Below are positions 16,869-25,778 of a stretch of 64,000 nt of DNA, piece by piece. The DNA lies in the NCBI GenBank assembly GCA_964602415.1, contig CAZRQL010000005.1, forward strand, positions 80,491-144,490, written 5' to 3'. The stretch comes from CAZRQL01 sp964602415. Its GTDB lineage: Bacteria > Bacteroidota > Bacteroidia > Cytophagales > Flammeovirgaceae. A program made the translations under genes and the position numbers. The notes under the pieces are model-generated. The model ran no database searches. It saw nothing but the letters and a program-made list of their open reading frames with translations, and was not told the DNA's origin. Within the stretch, counting starts at the first letter, position 1; the number at the start of each line of letters is the position of its first letter.

Positions 16869-16958
16869 TTATTTCTTTTTGTGTCTGTTCTTTCTAAGTC
16901 TTTTTTTGCGTTTGTGGGTGGCCATTTTATGGCGTTTTCTTTTTTTTCCGCAGGGCAT
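16869..16958 (-). CDS. 29-residue basic protein, AURKAIP1/COX24 (mS38-like) domain
   Basis: The minus-strand frame from ATG 16958 to TAA 16869 encodes MPCGKKRKRHKMATHKRKKR followed by LRKNRHKKK. This tiny, Lys/Arg-rich sequence is nearly invariant across Bacteroidota and matches the AURKAIP1/COX24 C-terminal domain, known as mS38 in mitochondrial small subunits. That suggests a small ribosomal-subunit component. It lies between the TPR gene and rng in the HU-rng cluster. It is below the usual size cut-off for gene callers. Confidence 0.85.
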   Translation of the reverse strand: MPCGKKRKRHKMATHKRKKRLRKNRHKKK

Positions 16959-17000
16959 GATTTTTTAAATTAAATTTAAAAGGGATGCAAATTTAGAACT

Positions 17001-17813
17001 TTATTTTATTGTTTCCAAATAATCTTTGGCCACAGTTTCAATTTCTGTTCCTTTACCCAATTGCATGGCTTTTTGCAATTGATTTTTAGCTTCTTGCTGC
17101 TGCCCCATTTGTAACAAAGCCGTACCAAGATACAAATAACCTTGTGGGTTTTTCGGCTCTATATCAATGAGTTGCCTGAATCTTTCTACTGCTTTGTCTA
17201 TTTGGTTGGATTGCATAGAAAAAACTCCTAAGTTTAAAATGGCCAGCGTGTTTTTGGGGTCTTCTTCCAGCACTTTCCTGATCATCTGTATTCCTGCCAT
17301 TGGCTGCTTTCCTGAGACATAGCTGATGCCCATTTTTACCCTAGCATCATAATTTTTAGGGTTGGAATCAATGCACTTTTGAAGATAAAAGCGCAACTTT
17401 TCGGAAAGAAAAGCGATGCTCTCCTCTCTGAGAGCCAAACTATATGCCTCAAAATAAGCATCGCCAGCTTGACAAAAAGCCTGAGGGTTTTGTTCTTTTT
17501 CAGCGAACAAAGCGTAATAATGAGCCGCGCTATCAAAAAGAGAGACTTCCCGATATGCTTGGGCAAGAGGCATGAGAGATGGCAAATCCATTTTTTTAAG
17601 AAAGCCTGAAAGCAGGAGGTTGATTTCTGCTCTTTTGGCCGGATTTACTTCGGAAGTGTGATCGGCGGAAGCCGTACTGGGCTGTTTTTCATCGCTTTGT
17701 AGGGTTTTGTCAATCGTCTTTTCAGGATTTTTGACTACGCTACGAGGTAAAAAAAACAACACAAAAACAAGCACAAATCCACCGACCCCCAACAAAAGTT
17801 GATAGCGTTGCAT
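17001..17813 (-). CDS. membrane-anchored TPR protein
   Basis: 270 residues. One N-terminal membrane helix (LLLGVGGFVLVFVLFFLP) is followed by a Ser/Lys-rich linker to about residue 65 and then four to five tetratricopeptide repeats to the end (e.g. PKNTLAILNLGVFSMQSN and PKNPQGYLYLGTALLQ). The repeats should face the periplasm if the helix is a signal anchor. The start codon overlaps the HU stop codon as TAATG, so it is translationally coupled to HU. The role is unknown. Confidence 0.8.
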   Translation of the reverse strand: MQRYQLLLGVGGFVLVFVLFFLPRSVVKNPEKTIDKTLQSDEKQPSTASADHTSEVNPAKRAEINLLLSGFLKKMDLPSLMPLAQAYREVSLFDSAAHYYALFAEKEQNPQAFCQAGDAYFEAYSLALREESIAFLSEKLRFYLQKCIDSNPKNYDARVKMGISYVSGKQPMAGIQMIRKVLEEDPKNTLAILNLGVFSMQSNQIDKAVERFRQLIDIEPKNPQGYLYLGTALLQMGQQQEAKNQLQKAMQLGKGTEIETVAKDYLETIK

Positions 17814-18118
17814 TAGTTTTGGTTTGCCACGCGCACTTTATCGCTTGATTTGATTTTTTCGACAAAGACCTTAGCGGGTTTGAAGCTGGGAATGTAGTGC
17901 TCGTCGATAACAACAGACGTATTTTTGGAGATATTACGACCGATTTTGCGGGCACGTTTTTTATTTACAAAACTGCCGAAACCGCGTACGTACACGTTTT
18001 CTCCTTCGGACATTTTTTCTTTGATGACTTCAAAGAAGCCTTCGATAGTGGCCAATACGTCGCCTTTGTCGATTCCGGTTTTGCTGGCTATCAAAGCCAC
18101 AACATCTGATTTTGTCAC
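17813..18118 (-). CDS. HU/IHF-family DNA-binding protein
   Basis: 101 residues. The fold is shown by MTKSDVVALIASKTG, the body VYVRGFGSFVNKKRARKIGR and the arm region ending FKPAKVFVEKI. It lacks the extended tails of the DUF4469-type variants. HU dimers bend and compact DNA non-specifically. It is first in a minus-strand cluster with the TPR gene (1-nt overlap), the AURKAIP1-like gene and rng. Confidence 0.93.
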   Translation of the reverse strand: MTKSDVVALIASKTGIDKGDVLATIEGFFEVIKEKMSEGENVYVRGFGSFVNKKRARKIGRNISKNTSVVIDEHYIPSFKPAKVFVEKIKSSDKVRVANQN

Positions 18119-18301
18119 TGTTTTTAGGGTTTAGTTAAACTTAATACTTCAAGATAGTCTATTTTTTTGTAGAATTGTTCCTACAAGGTTCAATACCAGC
18201 GGCAAAGAAAAGAAACGCAAAACTAAATTCCAAATTTTTTTTAAAATATCGTTCTAATTTTCAATATTTTATCTAAAAATTTTTTTTCAACCCTTAGTCT
18301 G

Positions 18302-18309
18302 TAATTTTG
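18302..18309 (+). promoter_or_regulatory. -7 box immediately before queE
   Basis: TAATTTTG is an exact TAnnTTTG match that ends 5 nt before the queE ATG (18315). The transcript start would fall at or within a base or two of the start codon. Confidence 0.5.
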
Positions 18310-18314
18310 AAGCA

Positions 18315-18938
18315 ATGAATCAAGAAAAAACTCGCATAATCAATAAGTTACCTTTGATGGAGGCTTTTTATACCTTGCAAGGGGAAGGCTTTCATTGCGG
18401 TACTCCGGCTTTTTTTGTTCGTCTGGCGGGCTGTGATGTAGGCTGCTTTTGGTGCGATGTCAAAGAGTCTTGGGATGCAACGCAGCATCCACAAACCTCT
18501 ATTGAACAGATAGTTGAGGCAGCTAAAGAGCATCCCTCGCGGATTTGTGTCATTACCGGCGGCGAGCCTCTGATGCACGATCTGACTCTACTGACCCAAA
18601 CCCTCAAACAAGCCGGCTTTAAGGTACATATCGAAACTTCAGGAGCCTATCCTCTAAGTGGCGATTTTGACTGGATTTGCCTCTCACCCAAGCACTTTAA
18701 GGCCGCACGCCCCGAGCTATTTGGATGGGCAGATGAACTTAAAGTGGTTATTTTCAAAGAAAAAGACCTGCTCTGGGCGGAGTCTCTCGCGGCTCAGGTC
18801 TCAGACAAATGCCATTTGTTTTTGCAGCCGGAATGGGATCGCAGCGCGATGGTACTCCCTGCCATCATCGAATACGCAAAAGCAAATCCCAAATGGCGCA
18901 TCAGTTTGCAAACGCACAAATACATGAATATACCTTAG
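18315..18938 (+). CDS. queE: 7-carboxy-7-deazaguanine synthase (radical SAM)
   Basis: 207 residues. The family-typical start KLPLMEAFYTLQGEG is followed by the radical-SAM cluster motif CX3CX2C (CDVGCFWC, residues ~40-47), the SAM-binding GGEP (~82) and HIETSGAYPL. QueE converts 6-carboxy-tetrahydropterin to CDG in the queuosine/7-deazaguanine pathway. No other que genes are adjacent. Its last 4 nt overlap the end of the convergent TPR sensor gene. Confidence 0.95.
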   Translation: MNQEKTRIINKLPLMEAFYTLQGEGFHCGTPAFFVRLAGCDVGCFWCDVKESWDATQHPQTSIEQIVEAAKEHPSRICVITGGEPLMHDLTLLTQTLKQAGFKVHIETSGAYPLSGDFDWICLSPKHFKAARPELFGWADELKVVIFKEKDLLWAESLAAQVSDKCHLFLQPEWDRSAMVLPAIIEYAKANPKWRISLQTHKYMNIP

Positions 18939-20572
18939 TGAGTATCAACGACTTCGTTGATTTTGTGGATGACCTCATCGAGTTGAAGGGCACTCTGCTC
19001 AATGAGGTCAAGGAGTCTGTTGTTCTCAGGATTAGATAAATCTTCTCTGTCCAACAAACTCACCAGCCCCAAAATATTGGCCAAAGGGCGGCGCACATCA
19101 TGGCTATTGAGGTAGGCGTGTTTGCGTAGTTTTTCTATGGCTTGCTCTAAGTGTCGGGTTTGTAATTTGACTTTGTCGGCCAGTTCGCTGTTTAGCGTGG
19201 CCAACTCGTGGGCTTGTGCTTCTATTTTTTCTAAAGCGGCTTTGAGTTTGCTGCGAGAAACCCTTAGTTTTTTTACACTGATGGAATACAACAAAATGAT
19301 GGCAAATGAAAAACACAGCACAATGGATAAAATTATTGAAAGATATTTGAAAGTGGTTCGGCTTTTAACTAAATCCGCTTGATTTTTAGCTTCTTGAATT
19401 TGAGACTCATATTTTTCATTCAAAAAATAGATAACTTGCTTATGGTCAACCTCTTTTACACTATCCTGAAAGATAATATACTTTTTCAAACAATCAAGGC
19501 TGTTTTTATCCTGTCCCAGAGATTCTGCTATTTTGCTCATAGTCAGTAAAGAACTGGAGATGATTTGGTAATTTTTTATCTTCAAGGCTGTATCCAGTGC
19601 TGCTTTGGCGTATTGATAAGCGATTGTTTTTTGTCCCATAGCCAAATAGTACTCTGCCAAATTGCGGTTAGAATAGGCTTCCAAGGATTTGCTTTTAATT
19701 TCTCTGCCAAAAAGAAGTGCCTTTTGCGCGTACTCAATGGCAACCGTTAGGCTGTCGGATTGGTATTTTACTTCGCTCAAATCCAAATAGCAGTGTCCAA
19801 GTCCCGATTTGTTGCCTGTTTTCTCATAAAGCAATACAGATTGATTTAAAAGCGTATCGGCTTTAGAAAAAAAGCCTTTTTTTATATAGATAGATGCAAG
19901 GGTTTGCAAAGAATGTGCTTTTTGGGCCTGATCACCCAACTGTTCAAAAAGTGGGATTGCTTGGAGCATGTACTTTTCGGCTTGATTGTAGTCATTGATA
20001 CTTTTGTAAAGTAAAGCTATATTAGCCAGTGTGTTGGCAGTTCCGTAGGTATCTTGAATGCTTTTTCTAACCTCTAAGGCTTTTAGATTGTATTGTAGGG
20101 ATTGGTAAAATTTACCTTGATTTTTAGATACAATAGCCAAGCCGTTGTACACAGAGCCAACCGCTTTGGTGTATTGGTATTTGATGGCCAAATCCAATAC
20201 CTTATGGTAGAGGCTCTCGCTGGTTGTGTAGTCGCTTTTGAGTGAATAAGCTATCGCAATGCTCCGAAGGGCATCTACTTCCCCATTTTTACAACCTGTT
20301 TTTTGCCCGAGTGCGAGCGCGTGTTGGGAGAGCTTGATAGAAATATCGGGGTCTTTGTAGTAATAAGACGCCGATATTTGGTTGAACGTTTTTACTTTAA
20401 AACTATCAGGGGCGGACAAAGACAACACAGAGTCAACCACAACTTTTAAGCTGTGGTTTTGGGCATTCCCGTCTTGGTAGGGAAAGCAAAGTACGATCAA
20501 AGCCAATGCAAAAGACCGTGCAACCCTAAAAATAAATGTATTCAAATGAGGCGATATTGGAAAAATACCCAA
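18935..20572 (-). CDS. TPR sensor protein with C-terminal histidine phosphoacceptor domain but no ATPase domain
   Basis: 545 residues. An N-terminal signal or anchor is followed by about eight TPR repeats (residues ~45-385). A transmembrane helix (YLSIILSIVLCFSFAIILLY, ~410-430) and a coiled coil come next. A HisKA-like helix pair at the C-terminus carries the HDVRRPLANILG H-box near residue 490. The protein ends about 55 residues after that histidine, and there is no HATPase_c domain (no N, G1 or G2 boxes). It could be phosphorylated by a partner kinase or act only as a dimeric signal relay. A -7 box lies at 20630-20637. Confidence 0.82.
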   Translation of the reverse strand: MGIFPISPHLNTFIFRVARSFALALIVLCFPYQDGNAQNHSLKVVVDSVLSLSAPDSFKVKTFNQISASYYYKDPDISIKLSQHALALGQKTGCKNGEVDALRSIAIAYSLKSDYTTSESLYHKVLDLAIKYQYTKAVGSVYNGLAIVSKNQGKFYQSLQYNLKALEVRKSIQDTYGTANTLANIALLYKSINDYNQAEKYMLQAIPLFEQLGDQAQKAHSLQTLASIYIKKGFFSKADTLLNQSVLLYEKTGNKSGLGHCYLDLSEVKYQSDSLTVAIEYAQKALLFGREIKSKSLEAYSNRNLAEYYLAMGQKTIAYQYAKAALDTALKIKNYQIISSSLLTMSKIAESLGQDKNSLDCLKKYIIFQDSVKEVDHKQVIYFLNEKYESQIQEAKNQADLVKSRTTFKYLSIILSIVLCFSFAIILLYSISVKKLRVSRSKLKAALEKIEAQAHELATLNSELADKVKLQTRHLEQAIEKLRKHAYLNSHDVRRPLANILGLVSLLDREDLSNPENNRLLDLIEQSALQLDEVIHKINEVVDTH

Positions 20573-20629
20573 ACACGGTTCAATTTAATCAAACGACGAG
20601 CCACGATAATTTTAAAAAAGAGTAAAGTA

Positions 20630-20637
20630 CAAACATA
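20630..20637 (-). promoter_or_regulatory. -7 box upstream of the TPR sensor gene
   Basis: Minus-strand TATGTTTG, exact TAnnTTTG, about 58 nt upstream of the start codon. No good -33 partner. Confidence 0.35.
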
Positions 20638-20758
20638 CTTTTTTAAGTATTTGATTTTCAGACTTATAATTTATAAACTATTTTGTTATATTTGAATTTA
20701 TTTGGTTTAAAAAAGTTATTTTTTAAAATTTGACTATCATTGCAGAAAAAAACCGCTT

Positions 20759-21607
20759 ATGGCTTGGTTTGTTCGTAAAGAAAAAGGGATACACACGCCC
20801 ACCGATGAAAAAATGGAGACACCCGACGGTATGTGGTACAAAGCCCCGTCAGGTGAAATTATTTTGACCAAAGACCTAAAAGACAATTGCTATGTAGTTC
20901 CATCGGACGGCTATCATGTCAGGATAGGCTCGAAACAATACTTTGAAATACTTTTTGACAACAACGAGTTTGAAGAGTACAACGCCGATATGACCTCCGC
21001 CGATCCCTTGGAGTTTACCGATACCAAAACCTACACCGACAGGATACTGCAAAGCATCCGCAAAACAGGCCTCAAAGACGCTGTCCGCACGGCTCATGGC
21101 AAACTGATGGGTTCATCAATCAATATTGGTTGTATGGATTTTGAGTTTATTGGGGGTTCGATGGGTACGGTAGTGGGCGAAAAAATAGCCCGGGCGATTG
21201 ATTATTCGATAGAGAACAGAGTTCCTTTTTTGATGATTTCCAAGTCAGGCGGGGCGCGAATGATGGAATCGGGGTACTCTTTGATGCAAATGGCCAAAAC
21301 TGCCGCCAAACTGGCTTTGCTATCAAGAGCCAAAGTTCCTTATTTTTCTTTGCTCACTGACCCCACAACAGGCGGAGTAACAGCCTCTTACGCCATGCTT
21401 GGGGACTTCAACATAGCCGAACCGGGTGCGTTGATTGGTTTTGCAGGCCCCAGGGTGGTACGCGAAACCATAGGCAAAGACCTGCCCGAAGGCTTTCAGA
21501 CCTCCGAGTTTTTGCTCGAGCACGGCTTTTTGGACTTTATAGTCGATAGAAGAGAACTAAAAGTCAAAGTGCACTCGCTTATGAAATTTTTGGGTTTTGC
21601 TCAATAA
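20759..21607 (+). CDS. accD: acetyl-CoA carboxylase carboxyltransferase subunit beta
   Basis: 282 residues with the crotonase-like carboxyltransferase core (SKSGGARMMESGYSLMQM, LLTDPTTGGVTASYAMLGD, EPGALIGFAGPRVV). With AccA it moves the carboxyl group from biotin to acetyl-CoA, the committed step of fatty acid synthesis. The N-terminal region that forms a four-cysteine zinc ribbon in E. coli reads MWYKAPSGEI ... NCYVVPSDGYHVRI here, so the four ligands are gone. I believe this is usual in Bacteroidota. comF follows by 3 nt. Confidence 0.96.
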   Translation: MAWFVRKEKGIHTPTDEKMETPDGMWYKAPSGEIILTKDLKDNCYVVPSDGYHVRIGSKQYFEILFDNNEFEEYNADMTSADPLEFTDTKTYTDRILQSIRKTGLKDAVRTAHGKLMGSSINIGCMDFEFIGGSMGTVVGEKIARAIDYSIENRVPFLMISKSGGARMMESGYSLMQMAKTAAKLALLSRAKVPYFSLLTDPTTGGVTASYAMLGDFNIAEPGALIGFAGPRVVRETIGKDLPEGFQTSEFLLEHGFLDFIVDRRELKVKVHSLMKFLGFAQ

Positions 21608-21610
21608 GTT

Positions 21611-22273
21611 ATGCTCTTGCACCGGGTTTTGGACGCGCTGTATCCCGTGCCTTGTCAAGCATGCAGTCATCCGCTCGATAAAGGCGAAGTTGTATGCAAC
21701 TGGTGTAAGTCTTCGCTCCCTTTTGTTGACAATCAACAAAATATGCTCTTATCAGATAGGCTGGCTGAGATAATGCCCATACATGGAGCGGTTTGTTTGC
21801 TGTATTTCCAAAAACATGAGATTACCCAAACCCTACTCCACAAACTCAAATACGAAAATAAGCCTCAAATAGGGGTAGAATTGGGCAAATTGCTTGGTGA
21901 AAGGCTTTGCGGTATGGACTTTGACGCGCTGCTGCCTGTACCACTCCATCCTAAAAAACTGGCCAAAAGAGGGTACAACCAATCCGAAAAACTCTGCCAA
22001 GGAATGGCTGAGGTTATGAATGTACCTGTGCGACAGGACGTTCTTTTTAGGACAAAAAACACAAAAACCCAAGCCCAACTTTCTGAAGCCCAGAGAAAAG
22101 AGAACACTAAAGAGGCTTTTGTGGCACATCCGCAAGTCGGTTTGCAAAAAGTGGTCTTAGTGGACGATGTAGTTACGACCGGCTCGACGCTGCTGGCTTG
22201 CATAAAAGCACTCAAAACCACACAAATACAACAAATTTGGATAGCCGTAGTCGCCGATGCTGCAACCAAATGA
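21611..22273 (+). CDS. comF: ComF-family phosphoribosyltransferase-like protein
   Basis: 220 residues. Four N-terminal cysteines (CQAC ... CNWC, residues 15-32) form the zinc finger. The PRPP-binding signature VVLVDDVVTTGSTL is near residue 178, and LLPVPLHPKKLAKRGYNQSE near 105 is characteristic of ComF. Family members support DNA uptake in competent bacteria and occur widely outside competence loci. It lies 3 nt after accD, probably in one operon. Confidence 0.92.
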   Translation: MLLHRVLDALYPVPCQACSHPLDKGEVVCNWCKSSLPFVDNQQNMLLSDRLAEIMPIHGAVCLLYFQKHEITQTLLHKLKYENKPQIGVELGKLLGERLCGMDFDALLPVPLHPKKLAKRGYNQSEKLCQGMAEVMNVPVRQDVLFRTKNTKTQAQLSEAQRKENTKEAFVAHPQVGLQKVVLVDDVVTTGSTLLACIKALKTTQIQQIWIAVVADAATK

Positions 22274-22306
22274 GTGTTGGATGATGGACTAAATATCATC
22301 CAACAC
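22274..22306. terminator. 12-bp perfect hairpin between convergent comF and the B12 operon
   Basis: GTGTTGGATGAT pairs exactly with ATCATCCAACAC across a 9-nt loop, starting at the base after the comF stop. It is likely a shared bidirectional transcript end, though neither side has a T run. Confidence 0.6.
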
Positions 22307-22313
22307 ATAAGAG

Positions 22314-23027
22314 CTACTCTATTTTCAAGTTATCAAAGCAAAAATAAGCCGGATTGTTCATACCAAACTCTCCCGAATCGCTGGAACTGAGTTTGAACCT
22401 GATTTTTTTCACAATGCCAAGCGGCGCAAGGCCAACCTCGTTCCAACCTACTTTAATGCCTTTGACGGGCGCGGAGACACGAAAGTCAGCCAAATAATAT
22501 TTCACTTCGCCGGTCTTTTGGTTGTTTAGCCCAAAGCCTTCGATGGTGAGCAAAAAGAAATCACCATCTCCAAATTTTTTGCTGAACATACTGCCGTTTT
22601 TCATATCGTGATAGGCATAAGTGCTGTTGGCAATTTGGCAAGAAATGGCTTTTGCGGGACTGGCAAGAGTAATCACGCTGGAATCGAAAGCATACGCTAC
22701 CGCAAATTTTAAAGAGCCATTGCCGCCGGATTGGGCATAGACGCTGTACTGATTGGTGAAATTTTGAGCTCCTTTGTTGGCGGTGTCGGTTTTTGAGGAA
22801 GCCGCCCAGCCTGACCAACTGCCAAACTCAGGGGTGAACTTGTTGGCAAAAGAGGCAGTCCCCGATTTGAAGCCGCCCTTGCCGTCTGATCCATTGTAAA
22901 AGCCCTCCGAACCCAATTCTACATCTTCAAAACCAATGTTTTCGATGGGCTTTTTGTCGGCATCGCTTTTGCAGCCATAAAAAAACGCGATTAACACTAC
23001 ATTAATCAATAAAATTTTAGTTTTCAT
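22314..23027 (-). CDS. DUF4465 lipoprotein, BtuH-like cobalamin-binding candidate
   Basis: 237 residues. The lipobox FFYGC gives a lipoprotein signal. The mature part is a beta-sandwich-type DUF4465 domain, shown by IGFEDVELGSEGFYNGSDG, a FTNQYSVYAQSGGNGS block and the end PAYFCFDNLKIE. DUF4465 lipoproteins encoded next to BtuB in Bacteroides bind cobalamin at the cell surface (BtuH). This gene is last in an operon with a beta-propeller lipoprotein and a TonB receptor behind a cobalamin riboswitch, which supports the same role. The symbol is left blank because identity to BtuH was not tested. Confidence 0.82.
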   Translation of the reverse strand: MKTKILLINVVLIAFFYGCKSDADKKPIENIGFEDVELGSEGFYNGSDGKGGFKSGTASFANKFTPEFGSWSGWAASSKTDTANKGAQNFTNQYSVYAQSGGNGSLKFAVAYAFDSSVITLASPAKAISCQIANSTYAYHDMKNGSMFSKKFGDGDFFLLTIEGFGLNNQKTGEVKYYLADFRVSAPVKGIKVGWNEVGLAPLGIVKKIRFKLSSSDSGEFGMNNPAYFCFDNLKIE

Positions 23028-23028
23028 A

Positions 23029-24024
23029 TTAATAAAAGTTTAAATCAATTTCTCCGGTAATTACGCCGCCTTGTAGGGTATCAAGGGGCGCGTAGTTATC
23101 AAATAGATAAATCTCTGAGGGACTTACGTAATCTTTGACATCAGCAAAAGCCAGTATTTTGTCTTTTGCAGCCAAAGCATACAAGTTTTTATTTTTGCCC
23201 TCAAAAAATAATGTAAAGTCGTTGCCGTCAAATTTCCAAATATTCCCAAAAAGTATCCATAAATCATCTGCACCACAAACTACTATTCGCGCGCGATTGG
23301 GACTTGCCGGCAAAGCCCATTTTTTTGTTATTGTCTCGCTTTGTGGATTTATTGATAATAAGCTATCGTTGCTGAGTGTCCAAACTTGATTTTGCCAGAG
23401 TGTAAGTCCATTAGGAGAGCCGTCTGTTTTAATTTTTGTTTTAATTTTATTGTCCAATAAAACCAATATAAAACCCGATTTATCCTCTACAAATATTTTA
23501 TCCCCAACCACCACCATCCTTTCTGTCCAAGTTCCTGTTTGGATTTTATCAATTACTTTATTGTCTTTCAAAATAGAAATATATCCTGAATAAATATCCG
23601 TGCAGTATGCTTTTCCATCCGAAAAAACTAAATACCGAGGCGAGACCAAGCCCTCAATTTTGCCCAATGACTGCATAGAAAAAGCAGAAACAATTTCTAT
23701 TTTCTTTGAATTGTTTACCACAATATAAATAAGCGTATCCAATCGGGTAGCCGATTGCACCACGTTGCCCAGTATTCTATCGTTTGCAGCACGAAAAATC
23801 TCATGCTCTACGGTTTTGGTGGCTTTTTGATAAAACGATAAAGTGCCATACCCCCAACCAAAATTACCTTCATTGATGATTAGTATGCCATTGGCGTATT
23901 TGCCTGAAGGGTTGTCTTTTTTTTCTAATACCGGCCAAGCCTCTTCGGGATTGTTGCAACCCCATAGAGCTAAAAAAGCTATAATTAATCTAATTTGGCA
24001 AATAGGCAATTTGTATTTTTTCAT
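23029..24024 (-). CDS. beta-propeller surface lipoprotein, BtuG-like
   Basis: 331 residues with a lipoprotein signal ending ALWGC. The body has YVTN/NHL-like blades (GILIINEGNFGWGYGTLSFY near the start, then repeated IYIVVNNSKKIEIV- and VWTLSNDSLL-type strands). This DUF5074/YncE-like propeller is the architecture of BtuG, which captures B12 outside the cell and hands it to BtuB. It overlaps the btuB stop by ATGA and is followed by the DUF4465 gene after 1 nt. Confidence 0.82.
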   Translation of the reverse strand: MKKYKLPICQIRLIIAFLALWGCNNPEEAWPVLEKKDNPSGKYANGILIINEGNFGWGYGTLSFYQKATKTVEHEIFRAANDRILGNVVQSATRLDTLIYIVVNNSKKIEIVSAFSMQSLGKIEGLVSPRYLVFSDGKAYCTDIYSGYISILKDNKVIDKIQTGTWTERMVVVGDKIFVEDKSGFILVLLDNKIKTKIKTDGSPNGLTLWQNQVWTLSNDSLLSINPQSETITKKWALPASPNRARIVVCGADDLWILFGNIWKFDGNDFTLFFEGKNKNLYALAAKDKILAFADVKDYVSPSEIYLFDNYAPLDTLQGGVITGEIDLNFY

Positions 24025-25778
24025 TGTTGAAAGTTTTGGAAAATAAACGAAAATTCAAAATTCCTTGTAGGCATAGCATAGAAAGGGATAATTTGATAAT
24101 TGAAATTATTAAAATTATTTACCTTTAATTCAAGCAGCATTTTTTTAGCTATTTTCTTTTGAATCAGTGCCCCGAGCAAAACATAATCGGGCAGGTAGGC
24201 GTTTTGGTCGCTTTGTATGTACCTTTTTGAAACCCAAAGAAAATCAGGGGCAAAAAGCCAGCCTTTTTTGGTGATTTGGAGTCGGATTTTTAGTTGGTGT
24301 TCAGGTGTAAAGATGATTTGGCGACCCTGTGAGGTGGCGCGGGTGTAAGTGTAAATCACTTGTGCAGATAGGGGCTGAGTAGCCTCCCCCAGCATTATTC
24401 GGCTTTCAATACCCCTACTGAGTACCCTATCTATGTTTTGAGGTCTCCAAACCGGTACGGAAGGCCTCCAAAGCACCCAATCTTGTACATCGGCGCGAAA
24501 AGCACTGAGTTCAAATTTTGTTGTACCCATGTGGAGATTTGCTCCCAATTCGGCAGTTTGGGCTTTTTCGGGACGCAGGTTTTCGCCCCATAGCAATTCG
24601 TTGATAGTGAGTTGCCTAAATGTTTGGGAGGCGTTGGCCAGCAATGTGAAGTTGTCTGAAAGATGTAGCAATACCCCTGCCGCCGGCATAAAAGCCCAAC
24701 TGCCGTTTTGGACGTATTCGGGTCGTAGCGAGAGGGACGTTTCTATTTTTGAGGCTTGTCGCACCAAAGCCCAATAAGCCGATATGCGCCATTGCTCAAG
24801 TCTTGCGCGGTCGTATTGGCCTTGCAGTTGGGTTTTGAGGAAAGTTTTGGCAGAAAAACGTTTTTTGTTGTCAAAATTGAGTCGAAAAGAATGGATATGC
24901 AGTTGGTTTTGGATTTGTGCGGTTTGGTTTTGGTAGTTGAGGTATTGGTAGAAATATCCGGCTGTGATTTTGAAAAAATGACGGTTTTGATAGAATACCA
25001 TTTTGCGCAAAGCCCAATCTTGAAGTTGTTCTTGCTGGGATTCGTTGGTGGTGATGGGCTGCTGAATTTGCCTATTGTTGGAACTTAGCCAAAGTGAAGA
25101 GTGTACAGTGCCCCTGCGGGTGTTGCGGGCTTTGTCTATGGCCAGGTTGATTTGGGTAAATGGGGCATTTGCACGTTGCCAAACTTTATCTGTGGAATAG
25201 AATGGAAAGTTGTTTTTTGCTTGTCGGAAGTAAGCGAATACTTTGGCAAACTTCCTCTGCGTGCTGCGAAGGCGTTGCGCCTGCAAACCCCACAGTCCCC
25301 AATTGCCCAACACAATGCCCAACAAATCGTTTTTGGTGGTATCAAAAACCGCCTTGGTGCTAACATTGACAGCCCCTCCCAGCGCACCGGAGCCAAGCTC
25401 CAATCCTGCAGCACCCAAATACAGGCTTACTTGGTGTCCCAAAGAAGCCGGCAACAGCGAATAATCGAACTGCCCCAATACGGGCGAATTGATGGAAAGT
25501 CCGTTCCAGTAGGTTTGGGTGTGTGAGCTTCCCGTTCCTCGCAGCGAAGGCAGTGCCAGCCCGCTGCCGCCGTATTGTTTGAAGAAAGCGGGACTTTGTG
25601 CAGACAAAAGCTCCGCCAAATTTGAAAAACGGTGCACTTTGACAGCACTATCGAGCGACCAATACCTAAAACCGGCCTCTGTACGCTCAGCTTGTTGTTG
25701 GATTACGAGCGTGGGCAGGGTGCGTTGAGCACACACAAACCCACAGCAGAGCATCAAAACTATCCAAGTAAGTTTCAT
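24021..25778 (-). CDS. TonB-dependent outer-membrane receptor, BtuB-like (cobalamin)
   Basis: 585 residues, on the short side. A signal peptide is followed by a TonB-box-like start and a plug domain (residues ~45-145, with SLRGTGSSHTQTYWNGLSIN and GSGALGGAVNVST). A ~420-residue beta-barrel ends in an aromatic residue pattern (FEFSFIFQNFQQ). It imports a substrate through the outer membrane using TonB energy. The cobalamin riboswitch upstream and the BtuG- and BtuH-like genes downstream point to B12. Its start overlaps the upstream T9SS-tailed gene by ATGA. Confidence 0.9.
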   Translation of the reverse strand: MKLTWIVLMLCCGFVCAQRTLPTLVIQQQAERTEAGFRYWSLDSAVKVHRFSNLAELLSAQSPAFFKQYGGSGLALPSLRGTGSSHTQTYWNGLSINSPVLGQFDYSLLPASLGHQVSLYLGAAGLELGSGALGGAVNVSTKAVFDTTKNDLLGIVLGNWGLWGLQAQRLRSTQRKFAKVFAYFRQAKNNFPFYSTDKVWQRANAPFTQINLAIDKARNTRRGTVHSSLWLSSNNRQIQQPITTNESQQEQLQDWALRKMVFYQNRHFFKITAGYFYQYLNYQNQTAQIQNQLHIHSFRLNFDNKKRFSAKTFLKTQLQGQYDRARLEQWRISAYWALVRQASKIETSLSLRPEYVQNGSWAFMPAAGVLLHLSDNFTLLANASQTFRQLTINELLWGENLRPEKAQTAELGANLHMGTTKFELSAFRADVQDWVLWRPSVPVWRPQNIDRVLSRGIESRIMLGEATQPLSAQVIYTYTRATSQGRQIIFTPEHQLKIRLQITKKGWLFAPDFLWVSKRYIQSDQNAYLPDYVLLGALIQKKIAKKMLLELKVNNFNNFNYQIIPFYAMPTRNFEFSFIFQNFQQ

